Shown here in pieces: positions 36,401 through 48,400 of a stretch of 64,000 bases of DNA. The stretch covers positions 4,071,459 to 4,135,458 of the forward strand of contig NC_080543.1 in the NCBI RefSeq assembly GCF_028640845.1, given 5' to 3'. Positions within the stretch are counted from its first letter, which is position 1; each line of letters opens with the position of its first letter. A program made the position numbers and the translations under genes. This DNA comes from Ahaetulla prasina. Lineage: Eukaryota; Chordata; Lepidosauria; Squamata; Colubridae. Under the pieces are notes generated by a model. The model had not been told where the DNA came from. It did not search any database and saw nothing but the letters and a program-made list of their open reading frames with translations.

Positions 36401-39400
36401 TTAGGTGATTTGTTAGGTCGGGGTGGAGAAAGATGGCCCCTTTATGACCTGCAGACTTCAACTCCCAGAATCCTTGAGCCAGCAAGGGGAACTATGGCCC
36501 TTTCATGATTTGTGGACTTCCAACTCCCAGAATCCCTCAGCCAGCATGTGAAGCTATTGCCCTTTAATGATCCATGCGCTTCAACTCCCAGAATTCCTGA
36601 GCCAGCATGGGGAACTATGGCCCTTTCATGACTTGTGGACTTCAACTCCCAGAATTCTTAGAATCTTAAAAGTTTTATCTTGCCTGCGAGTATCTCGCAC
36701 AGAGATTTATTATGTGTGTCAGTGTCTTTAAAACTTGGCAACTTTAAGATGTGTGGACTTCAACTCCCAGAATTCCCCTGCCAGTATGGCTGCCTAGGGA
36801 ATTTTAGGATTTGAAGTCCACTTATATTGGCTAGGGAATTCTGGGAGTTGAAATTCACATATCTTAAGTGAAAAAGGCCTGGGTATTAATGGTTAAACCT
36901 GACAATTTCTCTGCTCACATTCCCCATGTTTAGGGGTTAAAAAAAAACTTTAATTTTTTTAATTTGTTTTTCAGCCTCCAGATGAATACCGTCTAATCTG
37001 GATAACAGCCGATCTTGTTTCCTTTGTCATAATTGTAGGGATTTTCATCTTCCAGAAGTAAGTAGCACCTACTGATGATTTTGTAATATTATTAGATTCT
37101 TCCCAACAATGTCTGGAGCCCTTTTGAGGGGTGGTAGCAAAATACTTCATCACCTATTTCAATCAGGGAGCAGAAGTAATGGCCAAACTTCATCCCAACT
37201 GCTCAGTTCACGGCCCAGCAAGGATCTAGCACTTACAGAGGATAAATAAATTGTAGACTATTACAAATTGTGGGGTGCTTGGTGGTCTCCGAGCTGGGTT
37301 GTTTTCTTGCAGATGTTTCATCACCCAACTAGGTAACAACATCAGCGTAGAAGGGAGTGGGTGTCGCTCTCTTTTTATTTACAAGTGGCTTGCCCTATCA
37401 GTGTTGGTGAGAGTATTCTTGTTCCTAGTTGTGGTGCTTCTGGGGGTCCCTCATATAAGTCGTTCCTGTATAAACAGAGAACACACCCCACCCACTGATG
37501 ACGCTGATGATGTTACATAGTTGGGTAATGAAACCTCTACAATGAAACAACCAAGCTCAGCTGAGGGACGGTCTGGACCGAATTTGGGATGATCAAGCGA
37601 GGAGAGGAGGCACGTCTTGTTGAGCACATTTGGGATGAGTTTGACCCTGTGGCTCCGAGGGCGTGGACAGGTTGTTGGGGAGGCTTCACGGCACGACATG
37701 TTTACTGGACCCGTGCCCTTCCTGGCTGGTACTGGCCACTCAGGCGGTGACACGAGGCTGGCTCAGAGGATTATCAACGCTTCTTTGTTGGATGGGGTTT
37801 TCCTGCCGCCTTGAAAGAGGCGGTGGTGAGACCCTCCTTAAAAGCCTCTTTGGACCCAGCTATTTTGGCTAATTATCGTCCAGTCTCCAACCTTCGCTTT
37901 GTTGCGAAGGTTGTAGAGAGTGCCGTGGCGCGACAGCTGCCCCAACACCTGGATGAAGATGTCTATCTAGACCCGTTCCAGTCCGGCTTCCGACCCGGAT
38001 ACAGCACGGAGACAGCTTTGGTCGCATTGGTGGATGATCTCTGGAGGGCCAGGGACAAGGGATATTCCTCTGCCCTGGTCCTATTAGACCTCTCAGCGGC
38101 GTTCGATACCATCGATCATGGTATCTTGCTGCGCGGTTGGAGGATTGGGAGTGGGAGGCACCGTATATCGGTGGTTCTCCTCCTATCTCTCCGACCGGTC
38201 GCAGATGGTGTTGACAGGGGCAGAGGTCGACCGCGAGGGGCCTCACTTGTGGGGTCCCTCAGGGTCGATTCTCTCGCCCTGCTGTTCAACATCTACATGA
38301 AGCCGCTGGGTGAGATCATCAGTGGTTTCGGGTGAGATACCAGCAGTGCGCTGATGACACTCAGCTGTACTTTTCCACCCGGACCACCCCAATGAAGCTG
38401 TTGAAGTGCTGTCCCGGTGTTTGGAGGCTGTGCGGGTCTGGATGGGGAGAAACAGGCTCAAGCTTAATCCCTCCAAGGCGGAGTGGCTGTGGATGCCGGC
38501 ACCCGATTCAGTCAGCTGCAGCAGCGGCTGGCTGTTGAGGCGAGTTACTGGCCCCAAAGGATAGGGTGCGCAACTTGGGTGTCCTTCTGGATGATCGGCT
38601 GTCGTTTGAAGATCATTTGACGGCCGTCTCCAGGAGGGCCTTCCACCAGGTTCGCCTGGTTCCGGCAGTTGCGCCTTCCTTGATCGGGATGCCTTATGCA
38701 CGGTCACTCATGCGCTCGTTACCTCTCGCTTGGATTACTGTAATGCTCTCTACATGGGGCTCCCCTGAAGTGCGCTCGGAGGCTTCAGTTAGTCAGAATG
38801 CAGCTGCGGGTGATAGAGGAGCTACGCGTAGCTCCCATGTAACACCGCTCCTGCGCAGACTGCACTGGCTGCCTGTGGCCTTCTGGGTGCACTTTAAGGT
38901 GTTGGTTACGACCTTTAAAGCGCTCCATGGCTTGGGACCTGGGTACTTACGGGACCGCCTGCTGTTACCATCGCCTCCCACCGACCCGTCGCTCCCACAG
39001 AGAGGGACTTCTCAGGGTGCCGTCCGCCAAACAATGTCGGCTGGCGGCCCCAGGAAGGGCCTTCTCTGTGGGGGCTCCCACTCTGGAACGAGCTTCCCCG
39101 GGCTTCGCCAAATTCCTGACCTTCGGACATTTCGTCGCGAACTCAAGACTCACCTTTTTATCCGCGCGGGGCTGGCTTAAATTGGGATTTTAAATTTTAA
39201 ATTTATTAATTTTAAATGGGGTTTTAGTAGAGTAAATTTTAATCATTGGGCTAATTTAAATAAGTTTTTTAAATGGGATTTTAAATTTGTATATTGTATT
39301 GCTGGTTTTTATTATGCCTGTACACCGCCCTGAGTCCTTCGGGAGAAGGGCGGTATAAAAATTAAATAAAATAAATAAATAAATAAAATAAATAAAGCTT

Positions 39401-42400
39401 TTAGGATTATGAGAAGAGACCACAGAGTCAGGTAGTGTATTCCAAGCACTGATGATTCTGTTACAGAAGTCATATTTTCTGCAATCTAGATTAAAGCGGT
39501 TGATATTAAGTTTAAATCTATTGGTTGCTCTAGTATTATTGCAATTGAAGCTGAAGTAGTCTTTAACAGGAAGGACATTCCAATAGATGATTCTGTGAGT
39601 TAAACTTAGGTCTTGTCGAAGGCGCCGGAGTTCCAAGTTTTCTAAGCCTAGGATTTCAAGTCTGGTGGCATAAGGTACTTTGTTGTTTTCAGAGGAATGG
39701 AGAACTCTTCTTGTAAAATATTTCTGGACACGTTCAATTGTATTGATGTCAGAGATGTGGTGAGGGTTCCAAACAGGTGAGCTGTATTCTAGAATTGGTC
39801 TAGCAAATGTTTTTTTGATTTGTTAGGTGATTTGTTAGGTCGGGGTGGAGAAAGATGGCCCCTTTATGACCTGCGGACTTCAACTCCCAGAATCCTTGAG
39901 CCAGCAAGGGGAACTATGGCCCTTTCATGATTTGTGGACTTCCAACTCCCAGAATCCCTCAGACAGCATGTGAAGCTATTGCCCTTTAACGATCCATGCG
40001 CTTCAACTCCCAGAATTCCTGAGCCAGCATGGGGAACTATGGCCCTTTCATGACTTGTGGACTTCAACTCCCAGAATTCTTAGAATCTTAAAAGTTTTAT
40101 CTTGCCTGCGAGTATCTCGCACAGAGATTTATTATGTGTGTCAGTGTCTTTAAAACTTGGCAACTTTAAGATGTGTGGACTTCAACTCCCAGAATTCCCC
40201 TGCCAGTATGGCTGCCTAGGGAATTCTAGGATTTGAAGTCCACATATATTGGCTAGGGAATTCTGGGAGTTGAAATTCACATATCTTAAGTGAAAAAGGC
40301 CTGGGTATTAATGGTTAAACCTGACAATTTCTCTGCTCACATTCCCCATGTTTAGGGGTTAAAAAAAAACTTTAATTTTTGTTAATTTCTTTTATTTGTT
40401 TTTCAGCCTCCAGATGAATACCGTCTAATCTGGATAACAGCCGATCTTGTTTCCTTTGTCATAATTGTAGGGATTTTCATCTTCCAGAAGTAAGTAGCAC
40501 CTACTGATGATTTTGTAATATTATTAGATTCTTCCCAACAATGTCTGGAGCCCCTTTGAGGGGTGGTAGCAAAATTCTTCATCACCTATTTCAATCGGGG
40601 AGCAGAAGTAATGGCCAAACTTCATCCCAGCTGGTCAGTTCACGGCCCAGCAAGGATTTAGCACTTACAGAGGATAAATAAATTGTAGAGTATTACAAAT
40701 TGTGGGGTGCTTGGTGGTCTCCGAGCTGGGTTGTTTTCTTGCAGAAGTTTCATCACCCAATAGGTAACAACATCAGCGTAGAAGGGAGTGAGTGTTGCTC
40801 TCTCTTTATTTACAAGTGGTTTGCCCTATCAGTGTTGGTGAGAGTATTCTTGTTCCTAGTTGTGGTGCTTCTGGGGGTCCCTCATATAAGTCGTTTCTAT
40901 ATAAACAGAGAACACACCCCACCCACTGATGACGCTGATGATGTTACATAGTTGGGTAATGAAACGTCGGCAATGAAACAACCAAGCTCAGAGAGCACCA
41001 AGGACCCGCCCAGTTCAACCCTGAGCTACAAATATTCTCTTCCAGGGACAAATTCTTTTCTGTCCTGCTTCCAAGGTCCAGATGCCTTAAGGTGGCAATT
41101 TTCACCTTTTCCCCAAGTTGCCGAAAACTAAGCTTAAAGTTCTCCTAATTTCTAGCCTTCAGTGTACAAAAAAAAAAACTTTTAAAAAAGAAACCTACCA
41201 CTTGGAGAAAAGAAGATGAAAAGAGAGTAAGGAAAAAAACTTGCAGATAGTTTTAAAGAGAGAACACAGCAAATGGCCAGAAAAGCAGAATAAATCCATT
41301 GGTTTAACGTTTAATAAAATATCAGTAAGCTCCTGACCTTCGGGTGAAAATCATCATGCCTTTTTAAAGGTATTTTGACAAGAGATTATGACGTCAATCA
41401 GCCATCATGGCTGGCTGGGGAATTCTGGGAGTTGAAGTCCACTCATCTGAAAGTTGCCAAGGTGGGAAAAAACCACTAGCTGCATAGCCCAAGCCTAGGT
41501 CTTATTAAAAGGGATCGATACAGGAGGAACGAAATTCTCCCAATTGTTTCAAACAAACTTAAAATAACTCTGTCTTCATCTTGCAGGGTTCCAGGGAAAG
41601 AATTTCAGAATTTCAAAGCGCATGATTTTGGTTGCCTCTTGATCTTTAATTCATTAAATGTATTTATTTATTCAGTCCATATGCCCCTTGACTGCCAGCA
41701 ACTCTGGACAGTTTGCAAATGATTAAAAACGTTGACAACCAAGGGAACCCCCCAGCAAAATATTCTTTAGTTGAGAATACTTGTAACTCAGGGTTGAACT
41801 GTGGGGTCATCGGTGCTCTCTGAGCTCGGTGGTTTCCTTGCAGGCGTTTCAGGATCCAACTATGGAACATCATCAGTGCTACAAGAGAGCAGTTTGCTTG
41901 CTCTCTTAGAGCAAACTCTTATTTTTTCTTCTGGCACTGATTATGTTACCTAGTCGGGTCATAAGAGGTCTGCAAGGAAACAAACCAAGCCCAGAGAGCA
42001 CCAAGAACCCCACAAAATATTCTTTATTTACAGATCTTTATTCATGGTAGAAATAGCCAATCCCAATGGAAATAAAGAGAAGGGTGGGGGGAAAGGAGTT
42101 TTTAATCACCCTCTCTAAAGTCCTGGGGTGTCTTTAGGGCCTCTTGAAAATGCCAGTAGGGTGGTGGTGGGGGCCCGTTGGAATTTCTGGGTTATTTTCC
42201 TTACTGCTCTGACATTTCTCTGCATGTCCTTTCCTCTTTCTCCTCCGTCTTTCTGCTGCTGCATTTCGGCATCTTTACAGCTATCACTTAATCAGGTAAT
42301 TGTTGGGACCTCCTCCCTCATTTCACCTTCATGTCTAGTTTGGTTTTCCCGACCCACCCTTTAGCTTCCCTGTGAGCGTTGTGGGAAATAGGGAGGGAAG

Positions 42401-45400
42401 GCAAGGCTGTGCTGCACACCGCAGAAGCAATCAGATCTCTGCTTTTAACCAAGTTGAACTCTGTAATCCCATCTCACCCAGCTTTTTCAGAGCTGCTGCC
42501 CTCCAGTTAGGTTAGACGCCAAGCCCCATCATCCCCAGCAGCTCGGCACCACTAGCATCCGCTTGGTTGGTTACGACTTCCCAGGGTCACATTTTAAAAC
42601 ATGAAGTGTTCATACCACTTTATAAGGCCTCGTTAAGGCCACACTTGGAATATTGCATCCAGTTTTGGTCGCCACGATGTAAAAAAAAGACGTTGAGACT
42701 CTAGAAAAAGTGCAGAGAAGAGCAACAAAGATGTTAGGAGACTGGAGGTTAAAACATATGAAGAATGGTTCCTGGAATTGGGTATGGCTCGTTTAATGAA
42801 AAGAATAGAATTAGAATAGAATAGAATTTTTTATTGGCCAAGTGTGATTGGACACACAAGGAATTTGTCTTTGGTGCATAGGCTCTCAGTGTACATAAAA
42901 GAAAAGATACCTTCATCAAGGTACAACATTTACAACACAATTGATGGTCAATATATCAATATAAATCATAAGGATTGCCAGCAACAAGTTATAGTCATAC
43001 AGTCATAAATGGAAAGAGATTGGTGATGGGAACGATGAGAAGATTAATAATAGTGCAGATTCAGTAAATAGTCTGACAGTGTTGAGGGAATTATTTGTTT
43101 AGCAGAGTGATGGCCTTCGGGGAAAAACTGTTCTTGTGTCTAGTTGTTCTGGTGTGCAATGCTCTATAGCGTCGTTTTGAGGGTAGGAGTTGAAACAGTT
43201 TATGTCCAGGATGCGAGGGATCTGCAAAGAAGGACCAGGGGAGACATGATAGCAGTCTTCCAATATCTCAGGGGTTGCCACAAAGAAGAGGGAGTCGGGC
43301 TGTTCTCCAAAGCACCTGAAGGTAGAACAAGAAGCAATGGGTGGAAACTGATCAAGGAGAGAAGCAACCTAGAACTAAGGAGAAATTTCCTGACAGTTAG
43401 AACAATTAATCTGTGGAACCACTTGCCTCCAGAAGTTGTGGGAGTTCCAACACTGGAACTGGAAGCTTTTAAAAAGATGTTGGATAACCATTTGCCTGAA
43501 GTGGTGTAGGGTTTCCTGCCTGGGCAGGGGGTTGGACTAGAAGACCTCCAAGGTCCCTTCCAACTCTGTTATTATTATTATTATTACATCTAGGAAGGGG
43601 CGCTTGCACTGTCTCGTATATTTATTGGGACACTTTGAAGCAAATCTCTATAACAAGTCAGGAGGGGTGTAAAAAAATTTAGAGAGAGATTTGATGGCTC
43701 GTGAAGGCTTCTATGGATACTCGTCTTCCAACGTTAAAAAAAAAAATTACTTGCAAAGAGCTAATTCCGAGAGCAGAAGGCAACCCTAACCCTATAGTCC
43801 CAGGACAGCTTCAGTCTTGATGCTGCAAAGGTGAACCTCGCTTTCAGAGACATGACATGCAAACATGGGTCACAACGTAGTTTCTCCTGGATTTATCCTG
43901 TGGGGTTGATCCCTCAGCCTTCGTTCTTGATTTGCCAAGATTTGCAACTTCAGCCAGAAAAAAAAAGGCTGAATGCATTCAATTTCATTTCTCTCAGGGC
44001 AATTGATTTTATTTTTGATTTTATTATTTTACTTATATCCTGCCTTCATTATTTTTGCAAAGAACTCAAGGCAGCAAACATATCCAACGCGTCTTGCTCT
44101 TCCTTGTTTCCCTGCAACAACAACAACCCTATAAGGTAGGTTGGACTGAGAGAGAGAGAGGGACTGTCCCAAAATCACCCAGCCGCTTTCATGCCTAAGG
44201 CGGGACTAGAACTCACCGTCTCCTGATAATTGGCCCAAAGTCACCCAGCCAGCTTTCATGGCTAAGGCGGGACTAGAACACATCATCTCCTAGTGATTGG
44301 CCCAAAGTCACCCAGTCATTTTTTCATGGCTAAGGTAGGACTAGAACTCACCGTCTCCTGGTAATTGGTCCAAAGTCAACCAGCAGGCTTTAATGTCTAA
44401 GATAGGAGTAGAACTTAAAAAAATAAGATGATTTATTTATTTATTTAGTAAATTTCTATACTGCCCATCTGTGGATCAGGGGCCTTTGCTGCCCTGAAAT
44501 TCTTGGCCTTTTTCTGAGCTGATGGAATTTCTGGATCAGGAGCAGCCTAAGACCGGTGCATCCCTCTAACATACCGGATTTTGCTGAGTTTTTAATTATT
44601 TAATTATTTATTTATTTATTATTTAGATTTTTATACCGCCGTTCTCCCGAAGGACTCAGGGCGGTGTACAGCCAAATTAAAACAATACAGTGTACAAATT
44701 AAAACAACAATTAAAATACATATTTTATAAATGGCCGAAAATTAAAACTGTCGAATTAGACCCATAATAAAATACCCCAGTTAAAATTATTAAAATTTAA
44801 AAATTTAAAAATCAAGCCAGTCCCGCTTGTGAGCAAAATGAGGAAGATAGGAAGGAAGATAGGAAGTGAGGAAGCGAGTGAGGAAGATAACGCTCGATTG
44901 GAGCCACCCACAACAAAATACACATACAAGTAGTCCTCGGTTTAGGACCAGAAGTTCCATTGCTTAACAACTTAGTGGTTGCTAAGTGAGTGGCATCATA
45001 TTTTATGACCTTCTTTGCCACGGTTGTTAAGCAAATCACGGCAGCTGTTAACCGAATTACATGGTCGTTCAGCGAATCTGGCTTCCCCCATTGACTTTGC
45101 TTTCGAAACTGCCTGGGACGGTCGCAAATAATGATCGCATGACCTCCCCGGGACTGTGCAACTATTGTAAATACATGCCGGTTGCTAAGTGGCCAAATTT
45201 TGTTCCTGTGGCCATAAATGTGAAGACCAATTACAACTCACTTTTTACAGTTGTAAATGTGAATGGTGGCTAAACGAATAAGTCGAGGACTATCTATAAT
45301 ATCATAAGACATTTTTTGTTCCACAATTTTTGCCCTTTCTTCACACGGACGGATTGTAATCGCGCTGTGGCTTGAAATCTTGACTCCCTCCTTATTTTTT

Positions 45401-48400
45401 TCCAAAGGCCGAAGGTTGGGTGGGGAGATATATGCCCAGACCATCATCTTCCTCCCGCCTCATCCAGGCTGCCTCCGTGCACATCTGTGCTTTCTCCATG
45501 TTCCCGACATCACTTCTATCTTTTCTCATCTTTGCAAAAATCAGCTTTTTTGGGTTTTTTTTGTTTGTTTTGACTTTGCCAAAGAGGGCAGGGTTGATAA
45601 ACAGGAGGGCAGAGAGAATTTTGACCTAGGGCAGGGGGTCTGCAAACTTGGCTCTTTTAAGTCTTGTGGACTTCAACTCCCAGAGTTCTTCAGCCAGCTT
45701 TGCTGGGATTCTGGGAGTTGGAAGTTCACAAGTCTTAAAAGAGCCAAGTTTGCAGACCCCTGAGCCTAGGGTATTTTACAGTGATGGTCTTTTAAGTGGC
45801 ATGGAGGGCTTTTAAGTAGAAATGCAGCTCTTCCTCTCAGTTTCAAAGAGTGGCTTGTTACACCGCAGAGGAGGTGTAATCAAAGCCACAGTCCAGCAAC
45901 ATTGGGGTGGAAGGGAGATTTATAACTTCCATACCACCGTTCTTAATTTTGGGATTACTTCTGATTTTAAAGTCCTAAGGGGAGCACCCACTCCCCCTGA
46001 TTCTACCCTGAAATAAGAAAGGGGTTTTTTTTAATGGGAGAGGGATGGTTATATGGTGAAACAACAGTTTCTGTTTTCCCTATTCTATTATCAAAACTTT
46101 TGATGCAGGCTAATAGGACATCGGTGTTCACTTGGGGCCCAAGTAGTCCTCGACTAACAACCGCAACTGAGCCCAAAACTTCTATTGCTAAGCGAGACAG
46201 TTGTTAAGTGGGTTTTTCCCCATTTTACAACTTTTCTTGCCCCGGTTGTTAAGTTAATCACCGCAGTGGTTAAATTAGTAATATAGTTGTTGAGTGAATC
46301 TGTCTTTCCATTTACGACTGAAAGTTGTAAATGGGAATCACATGATCCCGGGCCATTGCAACCGTCATAAATACATGCCAGTTGCCAAGCCTCTGAAGTT
46401 TGATCATCTTAACATTGAGTCATACATGCAAAAACAACTTTGAACGGTCACTAAACAAAACTGTTGTAAGTCGAGGACTATCTATAGAAGGTGGGTGACA
46501 TGGATCGATTTAATAAGTAACCCAAATAGGGCAGCTAGGCTCTGCGTATCAAGAAGATACAGTGATCCAGAATTGAGGGGGACGGGGAATATTTGGAGGG
46601 GGCGCCTGCATGTACCCCTAGCAACACCTTAAAAGCAGCCGCCACTGTGCGAAGGCAGCCAGGTGATCCCAGATGCCCACGGGGGAAGTCTTGTACACTT
46701 CAAACCACGTTTTTTTCCTCTTTTAAATCTGGATTTTTGGCCCACCGACCGTGTGTTATGTGATTGCATCACCCACAAGTCCCCCTTTGTGTATACAGCA
46801 TCTCTTGTGTTTTGTGTTAGGTTTTCCTGCATGTTTTTATTAGTTGGTTTCTTTGTGGTGTGGGTGTCCATTCTTGATTCTTTAGGGCCCTGCGGGTGCA
46901 AGGAGAGTTTTGGGATCCCTGCCTTGTCAGAGTGTTTACAGCATGACTGCTATTTTGAGACAAACCAGGAGCAAAATACAGGACACAGAGGTTTTGTCAT
47001 TACAAACAGTGGTTTATATACAAGACTTTTCTATACAGACATACACATGGTAGGCACATACCAGGCAAGCAATCAGTCTTCAACTCTACACAGAGAACTA
47101 CAATGCAGATAGAACACAACGAGGAGAGAGAGTCGCCCTCTAATGGCCTCCCTTATATAGACAGCTTCTTAAAGGGGCAATAACCCTGCTGACTCATCCT
47201 CAGCCCACAGCCTTACAGTGGCCGGTCAGCTTTAAATCATCATTGTTCTGCCTTTTCTCCAGAACTCAGGACAGCAAACATAACATTTCCTCCCCCAGTT
47301 TTACCCTATTGCCAACCCTGCAAGGTAGGCTGGGCAAGAGATAGGGAGTGTCCAACGCTCAGGGAAGATTAGAACTCGGGTTTTTCCAGCCTGAAGCATT
47401 TCAGACATTTATTTTATTCAAACAAAATAATATGGCTGCCCCATCACAGCAGGATAATATTTAGTCTGAGTAGTGGCATTGTAGTAGAAGCAATATCTTA
47501 ATCACAGTAGTATTTGAAAGGCAGGATTAGCAGTAGCAATACTGCAAAAATAATATTGTTTATTTTATCTACATATTAGATTTATATCCCGCCTTTGTTA
47601 CCAAGTAACTCAAAGCAGAGAACATATCCAACACTCCTTCCTCCTCCTTTTTGCCTGCAACAACCACCCTGTGAGGTGGGTTGGAGGGAGAAAGAGAGAG
47701 GGACTGGCCCAAAGTCACCCAGCCAGCTTTCATGCCTAAGGCAAGACTAGAACTCACGGTCTCCTGGTGATTGGCCTAGAGCCCACAAGTCTTAAAGTGG
47801 CCGAGTTTGAAAAGTGGGGAATTCTGGGAGTTGAAGTCACAAATCTCACAGTGGCCACGTTTTTTAAGACTGGAGAATTCTGGGAGTTGGAAGTCCACGA
47901 GTCTTAAAGTTACCACGTTTAGATCCTAGAACAAGGCATAGCAGAAGTGGATTTCCCTTCGAGCCACTAGGAAGGGAGCCCCAGAGGCCCCCCTGAATCT
48001 CGCTTCCAAAATGGAGAAAAGATGGAGGACTGGATATGCCTTTTTGCACAATTTTTTTTCCCAAGCGTGCCTCTCCGGGCCCTTCTGGAGGAGGAATTAT
48101 TTTCCTACAAGGGTGGGTTAAAATTTTTTAGCAAGGGGTTCTCTGTTCGGTTGCTGGGTGGGCGTGGCCATGGTGGGTATGGCCTAGTCCGCATCCTGCA
48201 CCATGGCGAGGGGGGCATTTTTGCCCTCCCCGGGCTCCAGAGGCTTTTCTTGAGCCTCCGGGAGGGTGAAAACAGCCTCCCCAGGCTCTGGAGGCTGGAA
48301 ATGGGCCCATTTCTGGCCATCCCGAACTTCCGGTAGGCCCTCCCCGAGCCTCCGCACACGCCCTGCACTTACCTGCATCCAAAACGGGCCGCATGGGGAC

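Larger units (their letters stand above)
35971..37560 (+). repeat. Exon-K duplication unit 1 (1590 bp)
   Basis: It starts TAAAGCTTTTAGG and ends ACCAAGCTCAG. It contains part of a LINE, inverted CTTCAACTCCCAG arms, exon K and a Penelope-type pair. It is repeated at 39393-40991 with scattered substitutions, a few percent by eye and fewer around the exon. Confidence 0.85.
39393..40991 (+). repeat. Exon-K duplication unit 2 (1599 bp)
   Basis: It starts exactly where the L2 (TAAA)n ends and stops where the sequence continues AGAGAGCACCAAGGACC, the normal continuation of that Penelope-type repeat. It is the second copy of 35971-37560. Confidence 0.85.

Noticed and set aside
37811..39180. Host gene coding for an RT-like protein
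   Set aside because: It is an L2 LINE with several frame breaks.
42128..42364. An extra GDPD5 exon between K and L
   Set aside because: Exons K and L join in phase and match the family without a gap; the frame shows no conservation.
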